DNA of 64,000 nt, taken from the NCBI GenBank assembly GCA_947629865.1, contig CANRFJ010000006.1:1-64000 (forward strand). The letters run 5' to 3'. The translations under genes and the position numbers were made by a program. Source of the stretch: an uncultured Lachnospiraceae bacterium (GTDB taxonomy: Bacteria; Bacillota; Clostridia; Lachnospirales; Lachnospiraceae). Under the pieces are notes generated by a model. It made no database searches, had not been told where the DNA came from, and saw only the letters and a list, made by a program, of their open reading frames with translations. Shown here piece by piece: positions 24,899 through 34,645 of this stretch (position 1 is its first letter; each line of letters opens with the position of its first letter).

Positions 24899-26119
24899 CT
24901 ATTGGTACACCGCAGACGGCTGTTCCAGTTTCGGCCCGTAACCGGCCTCATGGAGCGCCTGAATAATGGACTCCTTGTGCTCGTTGCCAAAGGCCTCCAT
25001 GGTGATTGTGAGTTCCACAGCCGCATTGCGGTTAATGCTGACAAACTGATTGTGCTCCAGACGGATAATGTTTCCCTGTGCCTTTGCGATGACGTCTGCC
25101 ACATGGAGCAGTTCGCCGGGACGGTCCGGAAGTAAAATACTGATGGTAAATACCCTTCCTCTCTGAATCAGTCCGTGCTGCACAACGGACGACATGGTGA
25201 TGACGTCCATATTGCCGCCGCTCAGGATACAGACGATCTTTTTCCCCTCACAGTCCAGATGCTTCAGCGCAGAGACTGAGAGGAGTCCGGAATTTTCCAC
25301 AATCATCTTATGATTTTCCACCATGTCCAGGAAGTTTACGATCAAATCGTGGTCGTCTACGGTGACAATCTCATCTACATTTTTCTGTATATAGGGGAAT
25401 ATTTTGCTCCCCGGCGTCTTGACGGCCGTGCCGTCGGCTATGGTGTTGACCTGGGGCAGGGAGACTACTTTTCCCTGGCGCAGGGATTCCTTCATACAGC
25501 TGGCTCCCGCCGGTTCAACCCCCACCACGCGGATATTCGGATTGAGAAGTTTAGCCAGCGTGGAGACGCCGCAGATCAGTCCGCCGCCGCCGATGGGCGC
25601 CAGAATCATATCTACCGTGGGAAGTTCCTTTATGATCTCCATGGCGATCGAGCCCTGTCCGGTCGCCACCACCTCGTCGTCGAACGGGTGAATAAATGTA
25701 TACCCCTTCTCCTCCGCCAGTTTCAGCGCGTAGTCGCAGGCGTCGTCATATACATCTCCGTGGAGCACTACCTCCGCCCCATAATTTTTGGTTCTGTTTA
25801 CTTTGATGAGGGGAGTCGTATTGGGCATGACGATCACCGCCTTTGCCCCAAACAATTTTGCCGCATAGGCAACGCCCTGGGCATGGTTTCCCGCCGAGGC
25901 GGTAATCAGCCCCCGACGGCGCTCCTCCTCGGAGAGGGTGGAAATCTTGTAATAGGCTCCCCGCACCTTATAGGCTCCGGTGTACTGCATGTTTTCCGGT
26001 TTCAGATATATTTTTCCTCCGGTCTGTGCGCTGTAATATTCGCTGTAAATCAGGTTCGTGGGCAGAATCACGTTTTCTACTACCTCACTGGCCTCCTCAA
26101 ACTGCTCTAATGTCATCAT
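24899..26119 (-). CDS. ilvA: Threonine ammonia-lyase with ACT domain
   Basis: 406 residues. PLP enzyme turning threonine into 2-oxobutyrate and ammonia, first step toward isoleucine. Seen: YLKPENMQYTGAYKVRGAYY with PLP lysine Lys51, ASAGNHAQGVA, the glycine loop PIGGGGLICG, and LSGGN. Residues about 325-406 form one ACT domain (FTISILLPDRPGELLHV), the medium-length form found in Firmicutes; effector unknown. ATG at 26119 is preferred over the next-codon ATG because AGGAG is eight bases upstream. It lies in the operon between ftsY and hisZ, joining amino-acid genes to the smc-ftsY group. Confidence 0.92.
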   Translation of the reverse strand: MMTLEQFEEASEVVENVILPTNLIYSEYYSAQTGGKIYLKPENMQYTGAYKVRGAYYKISTLSEEERRRGLITASAGNHAQGVAYAAKLFGAKAVIVMPNTTPLIKVNRTKNYGAEVVLHGDVYDDACDYALKLAEEKGYTFIHPFDDEVVATGQGSIAMEIIKELPTVDMILAPIGGGGLICGVSTLAKLLNPNIRVVGVEPAGASCMKESLRQGKVVSLPQVNTIADGTAVKTPGSKIFPYIQKNVDEIVTVDDHDLIVNFLDMVENHKMIVENSGLLSVSALKHLDCEGKKIVCILSGGNMDVITMSSVVQHGLIQRGRVFTISILLPDRPGELLHVADVIAKAQGNIIRLEHNQFVSINRNAAVELTITMEAFGNEHKESIIQALHEAGYGPKLEQPSAVYQ

Positions 26120-26145
26120 AATACACACTCCTGTTCCCGCCGCTT

Positions 26146-27066
26146 TTATGCAAACAATGCGTTTACAAACTCTGCGGCGTCAAATCTCTGTATATCATCC
26201 ATCTGCTCGCCGATTCCAATATATTTTACCGGAATGTTCAGTTCGGACTGGATAGCAATGGCAATCCCTCCCTTGGCGGTTCCGTCCAGTTTGGTCAGAA
26301 TCACGCCGGAGACGTCTGCCACCTCGCTGAATTCCTTTGCCTGGGCCAGCGCATTCTGGCCGGTGGTGCCGTCCACAACAATCAGTGTCTCCAGCAGCGC
26401 GTCCGGATATTCTTTCTCTATTATGGTATGGATCTTATGGAGTTCCGCCATAAGATTTTTCTTGTTGTGCAGCCGTCCGGCCGTATCGCACAAAAGGATA
26501 TCTACATTCCTGGCCTTTGCCGCCGCCACGGCATCATATACGATAGCCGCCGGATCGGAGCCCTCCTGTCCGGCAATGATCTCCACACCGGCGCGCCCAG
26601 ACCATTCCTTCAGCTGATCAATGGCGCCCGCGCGGAATGTGTCCGCCGCAGCCAGCATTACCTTTTTCCCCATCTCCTTAAACTGCCCCGCCAGTTTGCC
26701 GACGCTGGTGGTCTTACCAACCCCGTTGACGCCAATCAGCAGGAGAACCGATTTCTGCTCCAGAAATTTATAGGCGTCCTCGCGCACCTGCATCTGGCTC
26801 TTGATCGTGTCGATGAGCAGCTGCTTGCAGGCGGCGGCCTCCTTTATCTTTTCCTCCCTGACTCTCTCTCTCAGGCCGTCAATAATCTTCATGGTCGTAT
26901 TGACGCCGATATCCCCCATTATGAGAAGCTCCTCAAGCTCCTCGTAAAATTCATCATCGATTTCAGAGAAGCCGGTAAAAAGAGAATCCACGCCGGACAC
27001 AAAAGATTTTCTCGTCTTTTCCAGTCCGTTTTTCAATTTTTTGAAAAATCCCACTTTTTCTTCCAT
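26146..27066 (-). CDS. ftsY: Signal recognition particle receptor FtsY
   Basis: 306 residues, mostly the NG domain; the acidic A region is nearly absent. Seen: P-loop GVNGVGKTTSVGKLA, DTFRAGAIDQL, DTAGRLHNK, TKLDGTAKGG and GIGEQMDDI. FtsY docks the SRP-ribosome complex at the membrane and hydrolyses GTP with Ffh. The start at 27066 has GGAGATAATTGATT upstream. The smc-ftsY order is common in Firmicutes. Confidence 0.97.
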   Translation of the reverse strand: MEEKVGFFKKLKNGLEKTRKSFVSGVDSLFTGFSEIDDEFYEELEELLIMGDIGVNTTMKIIDGLRERVREEKIKEAAACKQLLIDTIKSQMQVREDAYKFLEQKSVLLLIGVNGVGKTTSVGKLAGQFKEMGKKVMLAAADTFRAGAIDQLKEWSGRAGVEIIAGQEGSDPAAIVYDAVAAAKARNVDILLCDTAGRLHNKKNLMAELHKIHTIIEKEYPDALLETLIVVDGTTGQNALAQAKEFSEVADVSGVILTKLDGTAKGGIAIAIQSELNIPVKYIGIGEQMDDIQRFDAAEFVNALFA

Positions 27067-27087
27067 AATCAATTATCTCCATTCTTC

Positions 27088-30000
27088 TCAGGGTTCTAAC
27101 TGTTCTTCTATCAGCTTGACGGACACCAGCGCGGACACGCCCTTTTCCTGCATGGTGATACCATAGAGGACGTCCGCCGCCTCCATCGTTCCCTTGCGGT
27201 GGGTAATCACGATAAACTGTGTGTTCTTCGTCAATTTATGTAGATACTTAGCATACCTCTTTACATTGGAATCGTCAAGTGCCGCCTCAATTTCGTCTAA
27301 AAGGCAGAACGGCGACGGCTTCAGGTTCTGAATGGCAAACAGGAGGGCAATGGCTGTGAGCGCCTTTTCTCCGCCGGACAGCTGCATCATATTGCCCAGT
27401 TTCTTCCCCGGCGGCTGGGCGTTGATGGTAATTCCCGCCTCCAGCACATCTTCGTCCTCCACCAGTTCAAGGGTTCCCTTTCCTCCCCCGAAAAGTTCCC
27501 TGAACACTTTGTCAAACTGCTTCTGTATGTCCGCAAACTTTTCCGTGAACTGACGGCGCATCTCACTGTCAAGATCCCCGATAATTTTCTTCAGCGCCTC
27601 CTCGGACTGGACTAAATCGTCGTGCTGCGTCTTTAAGAGCTCATATCGCTCACTGACCGCCTTGTACTCCTCAATGGCATTGACGTTGACCTCGCCCAGA
27701 TCCCGTATCTTCGTGCGGGTTTCTCCCACGTTGGCCTTCATTCGGGTGTAGGACACATTTCTGTCAATGTCGTACTCCTTCGCATTGTGGTAGGTGATCT
27801 CATATTCGTTCCACATATAGTCCACCTTGTTCTCCAGACGTTCCTCCAGATTGTTCCGGCGGGACTCCAGACGGAATCCCTCTTTATTCAATTCGTTGAT
27901 GTGCTCCATCAGCGCATCTCTCTTGTCAAAGAAATCTTTCTGCGAAGCCATCATTTCTTCCTTTTTGGCCGTCTCCTCCTCGATGGCCGCCAGCAAATCC
28001 TCTATCTCGGCGGCGAGCGCCTCGTGCTTCTCCCCGAATCCGGCAATGGCTTTGTTCATCTCCTCCACCGCGTCGTCGGAATGTGCCTGCTCCTGCGCGA
28101 GTCGTTCATATTCCGACGCAAGCTCTGCCAGCTGGTTCTCCATTCGACCGATATTTTCGGAGATAAAATTGTTTTTCTGCTGGAAGGAGGAAATCTCCAG
28201 CCGTATTCCGGCCAGCGTGTCCTGATAACGGCTCTGCTCCTCATGATCGTTCTCCAGCTCCTGCGTGAGCTTCTGCACCGTCTCCTTGGCATCTTCCTCC
28301 CGCGCATGGCTCTCCTTCAGCCTGTCCCCGATGCGGGTGAGGGACTCCTCCAGCAGGCCCTTCTGGTTATCTATTTCCTTGCCGTCATTGGCAATGGCGA
28401 GGTATTCCTTCTCCTTCTGCTCCCGAACAGATACGGCCTGCTCATACTTGATTGTAGCCGTGTTTTTCTCCACCTCCAGCTGCTTGAGCACCTCGTTTTT
28501 GGCATTTGCCTCCTGTACGGATTCTTCCACCTGTCTCTCGGCCAGACGTATTTTCTCCCTCTGCGCCTCCATCTCTTTCTCTGTTTTCTCTATTGAGGCG
28601 GCCAGGGCTTCCATCTCCCTCCGACGCCCTAAAAGATTGCTGTTGTTCTTAAAAGAGCCGCCGGACAGGGAACCGCCCGGATTTATGAGTTCGCCCTCCA
28701 GCGTGACAATGCGGAGGGAATAGTGGTTCTCCCTGCTGATTTTCAAGGCGTTCTCGATTGTATCCACTAACAGATAGCGCCCCAGCAAATACTCGACCAC
28801 CTTGTCATACTTCTTCTCCCGCTTCACATGGGACGCCACGTTGCCAAGCACGCCCGGCCCGCTCAGAATCTCCTCGGAAAAAGCGCTGTCCCGTTTGGGC
28901 GTGACGGTAGTGAGGGGCAGGAATGTGGCCCGCCCGTAGTGATTTTTCTTCAGCAGCTCGATCATCTCTCTTGCCACCTGCTCGTCCTCGGTGACAATAT
29001 TCTGGATATTGCCGCCAAGAGCGGTTTCTACTGCTGTCTCATATTTGCTCTCGACGGAAATAATATCCGCCACCACGCCAATCAATCCCGCATTTTTCTC
29101 CTTCTGCTCCATAACGCGGCGTATGCTCTGTCCGTAGCCGTCATACCGCTCGGCAATATTTTTCAGCGAGGCCAGGCGGGAGCTTTCCATGTGGTATCTG
29201 GATTGTATTTTCTGCTGCTCCTGACGGTATCTCTGTATATCGGCCCGAATCTCGTCCGCCTTTGCGAGAATGGCCTTCCGTGCGACATATTCATTGTCCA
29301 GCGCCTTTTTCGCGGCCTTCAGCGCCTCCTCCTCCCTCTCCATTTCCTCCGTGGCCGAGGATACCTGGGATTTATTGGACAGGATTTTCTGATTCAGCTC
29401 CGCTTTGCGTATGCTGTTCTGCTCCAGCATGGATTTTGCCTTCTGCTGCTCCACCGTAATGCGGGCCGAGTCGTTCATCGAGGCCAGAATCGCCTCGTTC
29501 TGCTCATTCAACTCAATCTCTTTTTCAACTATATTCTTTTCGAGGGCTGTCAGCCTGTCCTGGCTCTCTTTTTCCCTCTCCTCCATCTCAGCCAGGCTGT
29601 TTAACGACTGCTTCTGGCTCTCCCTGTACTCGGCCAGTTCCGCCTCCGCTTCTGTCCTCGCGGACGCCAGCGTCTCCAACCGCTCGCCGTAGTACTCCTT
29701 TCCCTGGGCCACAGAGGCGATCTTTTCCTTCGCAATGCGCACCTCGCTCTCAAAATTAGTCATGAGGAGCCGGTTCTGGTTTACCTTTTCCTTCTTTTTC
29801 TCAATCGAGGTGTCAAATTCGGCAATGGTATTCTCCACGGCGTCATAACGGGATTTGGACTGCTCCTTTTCTTCTCTGGCCGCGTCTAATTCACGCTGTG
29901 TATTCTCGGCATTTTTGTCAATTTCCTCCATCTCCTTCTGGAGGCTCTCGTAGTCCATTCGGAACAGGCCGATTTCCAGCCGTTTCAATTCCTCCTTCAA

Positions 30001-30651
30001 GTTCAGGTACTCTCTCGCCTTTTTGGACTGAACCTCCAGAGGGCCCACCTGCCTCTCCAGCTCTGCCAGAATGTCCTGAACGCGGAGAAGGTTCTGGCTC
30101 TCGATATCCAGATTCTTTTCCGCCGCTGCCTTCCTCTTTTTAAATTTGACGATACCGGCCGCCTCGTCAAAGAGCTCTCTGCGCTCCTCCGGCTTTCCGC
30201 TCAGTATCCGGTCAATCTGTCCCTGCCCGATAATGGAGTAGCCCTCTTTGCCGATACCGGTGTCAAAAAACAATTCCTGCACGTCCCTGAGACGGCAGGC
30301 TGTCCCATTCAGGAGATATTCGCTCTCACCGGAGCGGTAAACCTTTCTGGCTACCTGCACTTCCTCGTAGGGGAGATTCAGCTTGTGGTCTTCATTGGAT
30401 ATCGTCAGCGCCACCGAAGCATAGCTCTGGGGCTTGCGCATTTCTGTACCGGAAAAAATGACGTCCTGCATACTGGAGCCACGGAGCTGTCTGGCGCTCT
30501 GTTCCCCCAATACCCAGCGCACCGCATCCGCCACATTGCTCTTTCCGCTTCCGTTCGGGCCTACAATACCGGTGATTCCATTGTGAAACTCAAATACCAT
30601 TTTATTGGCAAAGGACTTAAACCCATGCACTTCAATGCTCTTTAGATACAT
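27088..30651 (-). CDS. smc: Chromosome segregation ATPase SMC
   Basis: 1187 residues. Head N-part with Walker [21 protein letters not shown] near residue 32; long coiled coils; hinge near the middle (about 510-670, [21 protein letters not shown] and GRATFLPL); second coiled coil; head C-part with signature [17 protein letters not shown] and Walker [14 protein letters not shown]. It forms the condensin-like complex with ScpA/ScpB, not in this window. ATG at 30651 has GGAGGAGAAC upstream and lies inside the 3' end of rnc (20-base overlap). Confidence 0.98.
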   Translation of the reverse strand: MYLKSIEVHGFKSFANKMVFEFHNGITGIVGPNGSGKSNVADAVRWVLGEQSARQLRGSSMQDVIFSGTEMRKPQSYASVALTISNEDHKLNLPYEEVQVARKVYRSGESEYLLNGTACRLRDVQELFFDTGIGKEGYSIIGQGQIDRILSGKPEERRELFDEAAGIVKFKKRKAAAEKNLDIESQNLLRVQDILAELERQVGPLEVQSKKAREYLNLKEELKRLEIGLFRMDYESLQKEMEEIDKNAENTQRELDAAREEKEQSKSRYDAVENTIAEFDTSIEKKKEKVNQNRLLMTNFESEVRIAKEKIASVAQGKEYYGERLETLASARTEAEAELAEYRESQKQSLNSLAEMEEREKESQDRLTALEKNIVEKEIELNEQNEAILASMNDSARITVEQQKAKSMLEQNSIRKAELNQKILSNKSQVSSATEEMEREEEALKAAKKALDNEYVARKAILAKADEIRADIQRYRQEQQKIQSRYHMESSRLASLKNIAERYDGYGQSIRRVMEQKEKNAGLIGVVADIISVESKYETAVETALGGNIQNIVTEDEQVAREMIELLKKNHYGRATFLPLTTVTPKRDSAFSEEILSGPGVLGNVASHVKREKKYDKVVEYLLGRYLLVDTIENALKISRENHYSLRIVTLEGELINPGGSLSGGSFKNNSNLLGRRREMEALAASIEKTEKEMEAQREKIRLAERQVEESVQEANAKNEVLKQLEVEKNTATIKYEQAVSVREQKEKEYLAIANDGKEIDNQKGLLEESLTRIGDRLKESHAREEDAKETVQKLTQELENDHEEQSRYQDTLAGIRLEISSFQQKNNFISENIGRMENQLAELASEYERLAQEQAHSDDAVEEMNKAIAGFGEKHEALAAEIEDLLAAIEEETAKKEEMMASQKDFFDKRDALMEHINELNKEGFRLESRRNNLEERLENKVDYMWNEYEITYHNAKEYDIDRNVSYTRMKANVGETRTKIRDLGEVNVNAIEEYKAVSERYELLKTQHDDLVQSEEALKKIIGDLDSEMRRQFTEKFADIQKQFDKVFRELFGGGKGTLELVEDEDVLEAGITINAQPPGKKLGNMMQLSGGEKALTAIALLFAIQNLKPSPFCLLDEIEAALDDSNVKRYAKYLHKLTKNTQFIVITHRKGTMEAADVLYGITMQEKGVSALVSVKLIEEQLEP

Positions 30652-31366
30652 GTTCTCCTCCATTCATACCGACATTCTCCCGCAATATCCGTATCGTCTC
30701 ATAAGCGGCTCTCTGCTCGGCGGCTTTTTTTGTCCGCCCGCCGCCCGTCCCGTATCTGACGCCGTTAATCTGGCAGCAGACTTCAAAGTGTTTATTATGA
30801 TCCGGCCCTTCTTCCCGTTCGATTGGATACGCTATATCTGTCCCCTCGTGCATCTGTCCCTGAACCATCTCCTGCAAAATGGTCTTGCTGTCATAGAACA
30901 ACTGCCGGCTTTCGATATCAGACAGCACATACCGTGTTATGAATCTGCTGGCCGGATCAAATCCCCCGTCCAGGTAGATGGCGCCAATCAGCGCCTCAAA
31001 AGCGTCGGATAAAATCGAATCCCGCTCCGCTCCGCCGGTCTGTCTCTCGCCCTTGCCCAGGTATAGATATTCTCCCAGACGAATCTCCCTGGCCGAGGCC
31101 GACAGGCTCATCTCACAGACAAGGCTTGCCCGCAGGGTTGTCATCTTCCCCTCCACCATACGGGGATTCTCCCGAAAGATAAATTCACTGCTGACAATTT
31201 CTAACACCGCATCACCCAGAAATTCCAGACGCTCATTGTTGGCCTCGTAGTTCCAGCGCTTTTCATTGGCGTAGGAGCTGTGTGTCAGGGCATTTTGCAA
31301 CAGTTTTATATTATTGAAAGTATATCCGATTGTCTCCTGCAATCTTAAAAACCGGTCGTCGCTCAT
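30632..31366 (-). CDS. rnc: Ribonuclease III
   Basis: 244 residues. Catalytic domain with NERLEFLGDAVLEI (signature, metal-binding Glu and Asp) and DAFEALIGAIYLDGG, then a C-terminal double-stranded RNA-binding domain (about 170-240, GTDIAYPIEREEGPDHNKHF). It cleaves double-stranded precursors of rRNA and structured mRNA leaders; the pnp leader hairpin at 60423-60490 is a plausible target. The start may be ATG 31366, or GTG 31378, which has AGAAGGGA overlapping the plsX stop. The acpP gene that often lies between plsX and rnc is absent. Confidence 0.95.
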   Translation of the reverse strand: MSDDRFLRLQETIGYTFNNIKLLQNALTHSSYANEKRWNYEANNERLEFLGDAVLEIVSSEFIFRENPRMVEGKMTTLRASLVCEMSLSASAREIRLGEYLYLGKGERQTGGAERDSILSDAFEALIGAIYLDGGFDPASRFITRYVLSDIESRQLFYDSKTILQEMVQGQMHEGTDIAYPIEREEGPDHNKHFEVCCQINGVRYGTGGGRTKKAAEQRAAYETIRILRENVGMNGGEHVSKEH

Positions 31367-31380
31367 TCCGTCTCTCACTC

Positions 31381-32385
31381 TTATCCCTTCTGGATCATAT
31401 CCCGAATCCGGTCGTTGATATTGTTCTTTTTAAAAGTAATACATTGACTTATCGCGGTTTTAATCTCCGCACTGCGGGAATTGCCGTGCGCCTTTACCAC
31501 CAGCCCCTTTAAGCCGAGCAGAGGAGCCCCGCCCTGGCTGCTGACGTCAAAGGTATTTAACAGCCCCTTGAGCGCCGGTTTTATCATGAGCGCCCCCATT
31601 TTCGTACGCAGGCTCGACATGAGCCCCTCCTTGATACAGCCGAGGAACGTCTTGGCCAACCCCTCGAAGAATTTCAAAATCACATTGCCGACAAAGGCCT
31701 CACAGACCAGAATATCCGCACCGCCCTCCGGAATTTCCCTGGCCTCTACGCTGCCGATAAAATGGATATCCCCGCACCCGCTGAGCAGGGGATAGGTCTC
31801 TTTGACCAGCTGATTGCCCTTTTCCTCCTCTGTGCCGATGTTGACGATGCCGACGGTCGGATTTTTCTTTCCCATGACATGTTCAAAATATACCGAGCCC
31901 ATCTGGGCAAACTGAAGCAGATGCTCCGGTCTGGCGTCCACATTGGCGCCGCAGTCAATCAAGAGGGAAAAGCCCTGTCTGGAGGGAATAAACGGCGCCA
32001 GCGCCGGACGCTTAATTCCCTTGATCCGGCCCACGATCATCTGTCCGCCGACCAGTATGGCTCCGGTGCTTCCGGCGGAGACCACGGCGTCCGCCCGCCC
32101 CTCTCTCACAAGCTTCATCGCAACTACCAGAGAGGAATCCTTTTTCTCCCGGACAGCCTTCGTGGGAACTTCCCCCATATCGATGACTTCTGTGGCGTTT
32201 ACCACTTCAATCCTGTCCTCATGATATGTATATTCCGACAGACAGTCGCGGATCTGCTCCTCTTTTCCCACCAGAATCACCTTGATTTCCGGATTCTCCG
32301 TCACCGCATCTACCGCGCCCCTGACTGTCTCCTGCGGAGCATAATCGCCGCCCATAGCGTCCAGTGCCACTACCACCTGTTCCAT
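31381..32385 (-). CDS. plsX: Phosphate acyltransferase PlsX
   Basis: 334 residues. It makes acyl-phosphate from acyl-ACP for phospholipid synthesis at the membrane. Seen: VALDAMGGDYAPQETVRGAV, VSAGSTGAILVGG, DCGANVDARPEHLLQFA, NIGTEEEKGN, VCEAFVGNVILKFFEG and APLLGLKGLVVKAHGNS. ATG at 32385 follows GGGGAGGATAACGG. First gene of the run to hisD, with a promoter at 32447-32475. acpP and rpmF, frequent neighbours, are not here. Confidence 0.97.
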   Translation of the reverse strand: MEQVVVALDAMGGDYAPQETVRGAVDAVTENPEIKVILVGKEEQIRDCLSEYTYHEDRIEVVNATEVIDMGEVPTKAVREKKDSSLVVAMKLVREGRADAVVSAGSTGAILVGGQMIVGRIKGIKRPALAPFIPSRQGFSLLIDCGANVDARPEHLLQFAQMGSVYFEHVMGKKNPTVGIVNIGTEEEKGNQLVKETYPLLSGCGDIHFIGSVEAREIPEGGADILVCEAFVGNVILKFFEGLAKTFLGCIKEGLMSSLRTKMGALMIKPALKGLLNTFDVSSQGGAPLLGLKGLVVKAHGNSRSAEIKTAISQCITFKKNNINDRIRDMIQKG

Positions 32386-32446
32386 TCCGTTATCCTCCCC
32401 ATCTTTCCATTATTTGTCTGGATCCTGAATTTGTCCATATGCTATA

Positions 32447-32475
32447 AATATACTAAAAAACCGCTGAAAAAGCAA
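32447..32475 (-). promoter_or_regulatory. plsX promoter
   Basis: Minus strand: -35 TTGCTT (32470-32475), 17-base spacer, -10 TATATT (32447-32452), 61 bases before plsX and immediately downstream of the hairpin that follows cheR. Confidence 0.5.
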
Positions 32476-32476
32476 G

Positions 32477-32545
32477 AAAAATCCACGAACTCCAAAGTGT
32501 ATTCGATGTCAGACATCACAGACTCCATAGAAATTCGTGGATTTA
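32477..32545 (-). terminator. Long-loop hairpin after the cheR-like gene
   Basis: Arms of about 11 bp (AAATCCACGAA on the minus strand, pairing with TTCGTGGATTT) enclose about 45 bases holding an inner GATGTC-T-GACATC hairpin; TTTTTC follows on the minus strand. The first arm includes the gene's stop codon. Likely a terminator that insulates the plsX promoter. Confidence 0.6.
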
Positions 32546-33328
32546 TTCATGTTTTTTATAAAAGAACGACTGAACGCCCTGAAAACCATAGTTGTTTGCC
32601 TTGATAATCTGCTCTGTGCTCCCGACAAAGAGGATTCCGTCCATGCGAAGCGACGATGCGAATTTGCGATATACTTCCTCCTTCGCCTCCTCTGTAAAGT
32701 AGATCATCACGTTTCTGCACACGATCAGATGAACGTCTTTTGGATAGGAATCCTTTAACAGGTCATGCTGACGGAAGGTCACGCAGGAGCGTATCTCATC
32801 GCGCACCCGCACAAGACCGGCCTTATCTTTGATTAGAAAACGATCCCGATATTTCTGGGGAAGTCCCTGCACGCTCTTTTCCGGATAATAACCATTCCTG
32901 GCCTTTTCCAAAACTTCGTTGTCCAGATCCGTCGCATAAATATGAATCTGGTTCAAGGGAACGTATTCGCTCAGCACCATCGCCAGGGAATAGGGTTCGT
33001 CCCCCGTGGAACATGCGGCGCTCCACACCTTCAGATTTTTTCCAAATTTCTTAATCAGTTCGGGAAAAATCTCACTTTCCAGGATCTTCCACTGAGTCGG
33101 ATTTCTGTAAAATTCAGAAACATTTATGGTAAGATAAGTGATAAACTTGTCATATACCTCTTTGTCCGACCTGAGCAGCCCCAGAAAATGACTGTAATTG
33201 GAACTGCTGTGCTTGTCCATAAAGTTCTCTATTCTGCGCTTCATCTGATTCTCTTTATAGGACTTGAGATTAATTCCGGACAAGCGCAAATATTCATCTT
33301 CAAAAGTCTCGTAACTACCTGATATCAT
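32543..33328 (-). CDS. CheR-type SAM-dependent protein methyltransferase
   Basis: 261 residues: N-terminal helical CheR domain (YLRLSGINLKSYKENQMKRR), then the SAM fold with VWSAACSTGDEPYSLAMVL, ATDLDNEVLEKARNGYY, FRQHDLL, VHLIVCRNVMIYF and LFVGSTEQI. Family members methylate glutamates of chemotaxis receptors. No other chemotaxis or flagellar gene lies in the window; it directly follows rpsA with no spacing (stop and start adjacent), so it is expressed with ribosomal and metabolic genes. Target is therefore uncertain: receptors encoded elsewhere, or another protein. Confidence 0.9.
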   Translation of the reverse strand: MISGSYETFEDEYLRLSGINLKSYKENQMKRRIENFMDKHSSSNYSHFLGLLRSDKEVYDKFITYLTINVSEFYRNPTQWKILESEIFPELIKKFGKNLKVWSAACSTGDEPYSLAMVLSEYVPLNQIHIYATDLDNEVLEKARNGYYPEKSVQGLPQKYRDRFLIKDKAGLVRVRDEIRSCVTFRQHDLLKDSYPKDVHLIVCRNVMIYFTEEAKEEVYRKFASSLRMDGILFVGSTEQIIKANNYGFQGVQSFFYKKHE

Positions 33329-34645
33329 TTATTCGTCTTCTTCGCCCTCTGCTCCTTCTTCCACAGTTTCCGCTTCTGCTGCGGGTTCGTCCGCAACGCT
33401 CTCCTCTGCCGCAGCCTCCTCAACAGCTGATGGTTCAACAGTTGAATCTTCAACAGCCGGTTCCTCCGCAACAGATTCCTCAACAGCAACTTCCTCCGCA
33501 GCCGGTTCTTCCACCGGAGTTTCCTCTGCAACCGGTTCTTCCACCGGCGCTTCCTCTGCGGATTTTTCCTCCTGCCCAGCAGCCTTTTTCTGTTCAATCT
33601 CAATTGCCTTAATGCTCAGGCTGATCTTTCTGGTCTCCTCGTTGAAATCAACAATTCTCGCCGTGATCTCCTGCCCTGTCTTGAGAACGTCTGAGGGCTT
33701 CTCCACATGCTCAATGGAAATCTGCGATACATGAAGCAGCGCGTCAATTCCCTCCTCCAGTTCAACAAAGGCGCCAAAGTCTGTCATTCTGGCAACCCGG
33801 CCGGTGATATCCGTACCGATCTTATACTTCTCGGCAGCATTTCTCCACGGGTTGTTTTCCTCAAGCTTCATCGTGAGGGCAATCTTGGTGTCCGAAATGT
33901 CTTTAATCATGACGCTAACCACATCGCCTACCTTAAACAACTTTTTCGGATCGTCTACACGTCCCCAGGACATCTCGGATATATGGAGCAGTCCGTCCGC
34001 TCCGCCCAGGTCTATGAACGCGCCAAAATCGGTGAGGTTTTTCACTGTTCCCTCAACCATCATACCTACTTCAATCCGCTCCAGCAACTCCTTCTGCATC
34101 TGCTTTTTCTTCTCGACAATCAGCTGCTTGCGGTCGCCGATAATTCTTCTCTTGTGCGGATTTACTTCCGTGAGGACAAACTCAATCTCCTGGTTGGTGT
34201 ATTTGGATAAATCCCTCTCATAAATATCTGACACGAGGCTGGCAGGGATAAATACACGTCCCTCGCCATACGCAACGCTCAGGCCGCCCTTCAGCACTTC
34301 TGTGACGGTACCTGTCAATACCTCGTTGTTCTCAAAGGCCTCCTCGAAGCGCTTATTCATCTTATCCTGCTGTAATCTCTTGTAGGTAAGCGTCACCTGG
34401 CCCTCGCCGTCATTGACCTTGAGCACCTTGACCGTCATCTGGTCGCCCGGCTTCACCTCGGCTGTTAAGTCAACGTCTGCATTGTTACTGTATTCGTTCT
34501 TCGTCAAAATACCGTCTGCTTTATATCCAATGTTTAAGATAATCTCATTATCCTTAACCCCGATAACTGTCCCTTCTACAACCTCACCATTGTGGATTGT
34601 TTTTATTGAATCCTCTAACAATTCCTCAAAACTTTTCTCTGACAT
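33329..34645 (-). CDS. rpsA: Ribosomal protein S1 homologue with four S1 domains and acidic tail
   Basis: 438 residues. Four S1 RNA-binding domains at about 20-90, 105-170, 190-260 and 275-345 (GTVIGVKDNEIILNIGYKADG; GTVKNLTDFGAFIDLGGADG; GRVARMTDFGAFVELEEGID). The last about 85 residues are a low-complexity Glu/Ala/Pro/Val tail (PVEEPVAEETPVEEPAAEE). Firmicute S1 homologues bind mRNA or the ribosome but are not always essential. The start overlaps ispH by 31 bases in another frame; in some Clostridia the two are fused. AGGAGG lies about ten bases before the ATG. Confidence 0.93.
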   Translation of the reverse strand: MSEKSFEELLEDSIKTIHNGEVVEGTVIGVKDNEIILNIGYKADGILTKNEYSNNADVDLTAEVKPGDQMTVKVLKVNDGEGQVTLTYKRLQQDKMNKRFEEAFENNEVLTGTVTEVLKGGLSVAYGEGRVFIPASLVSDIYERDLSKYTNQEIEFVLTEVNPHKRRIIGDRKQLIVEKKKQMQKELLERIEVGMMVEGTVKNLTDFGAFIDLGGADGLLHISEMSWGRVDDPKKLFKVGDVVSVMIKDISDTKIALTMKLEENNPWRNAAEKYKIGTDITGRVARMTDFGAFVELEEGIDALLHVSQISIEHVEKPSDVLKTGQEITARIVDFNEETRKISLSIKAIEIEQKKAAGQEEKSAEEAPVEEPVAEETPVEEPAAEEVAVEESVAEEPAVEDSTVEPSAVEEAAAEESVADEPAAEAETVEEGAEGEEDE

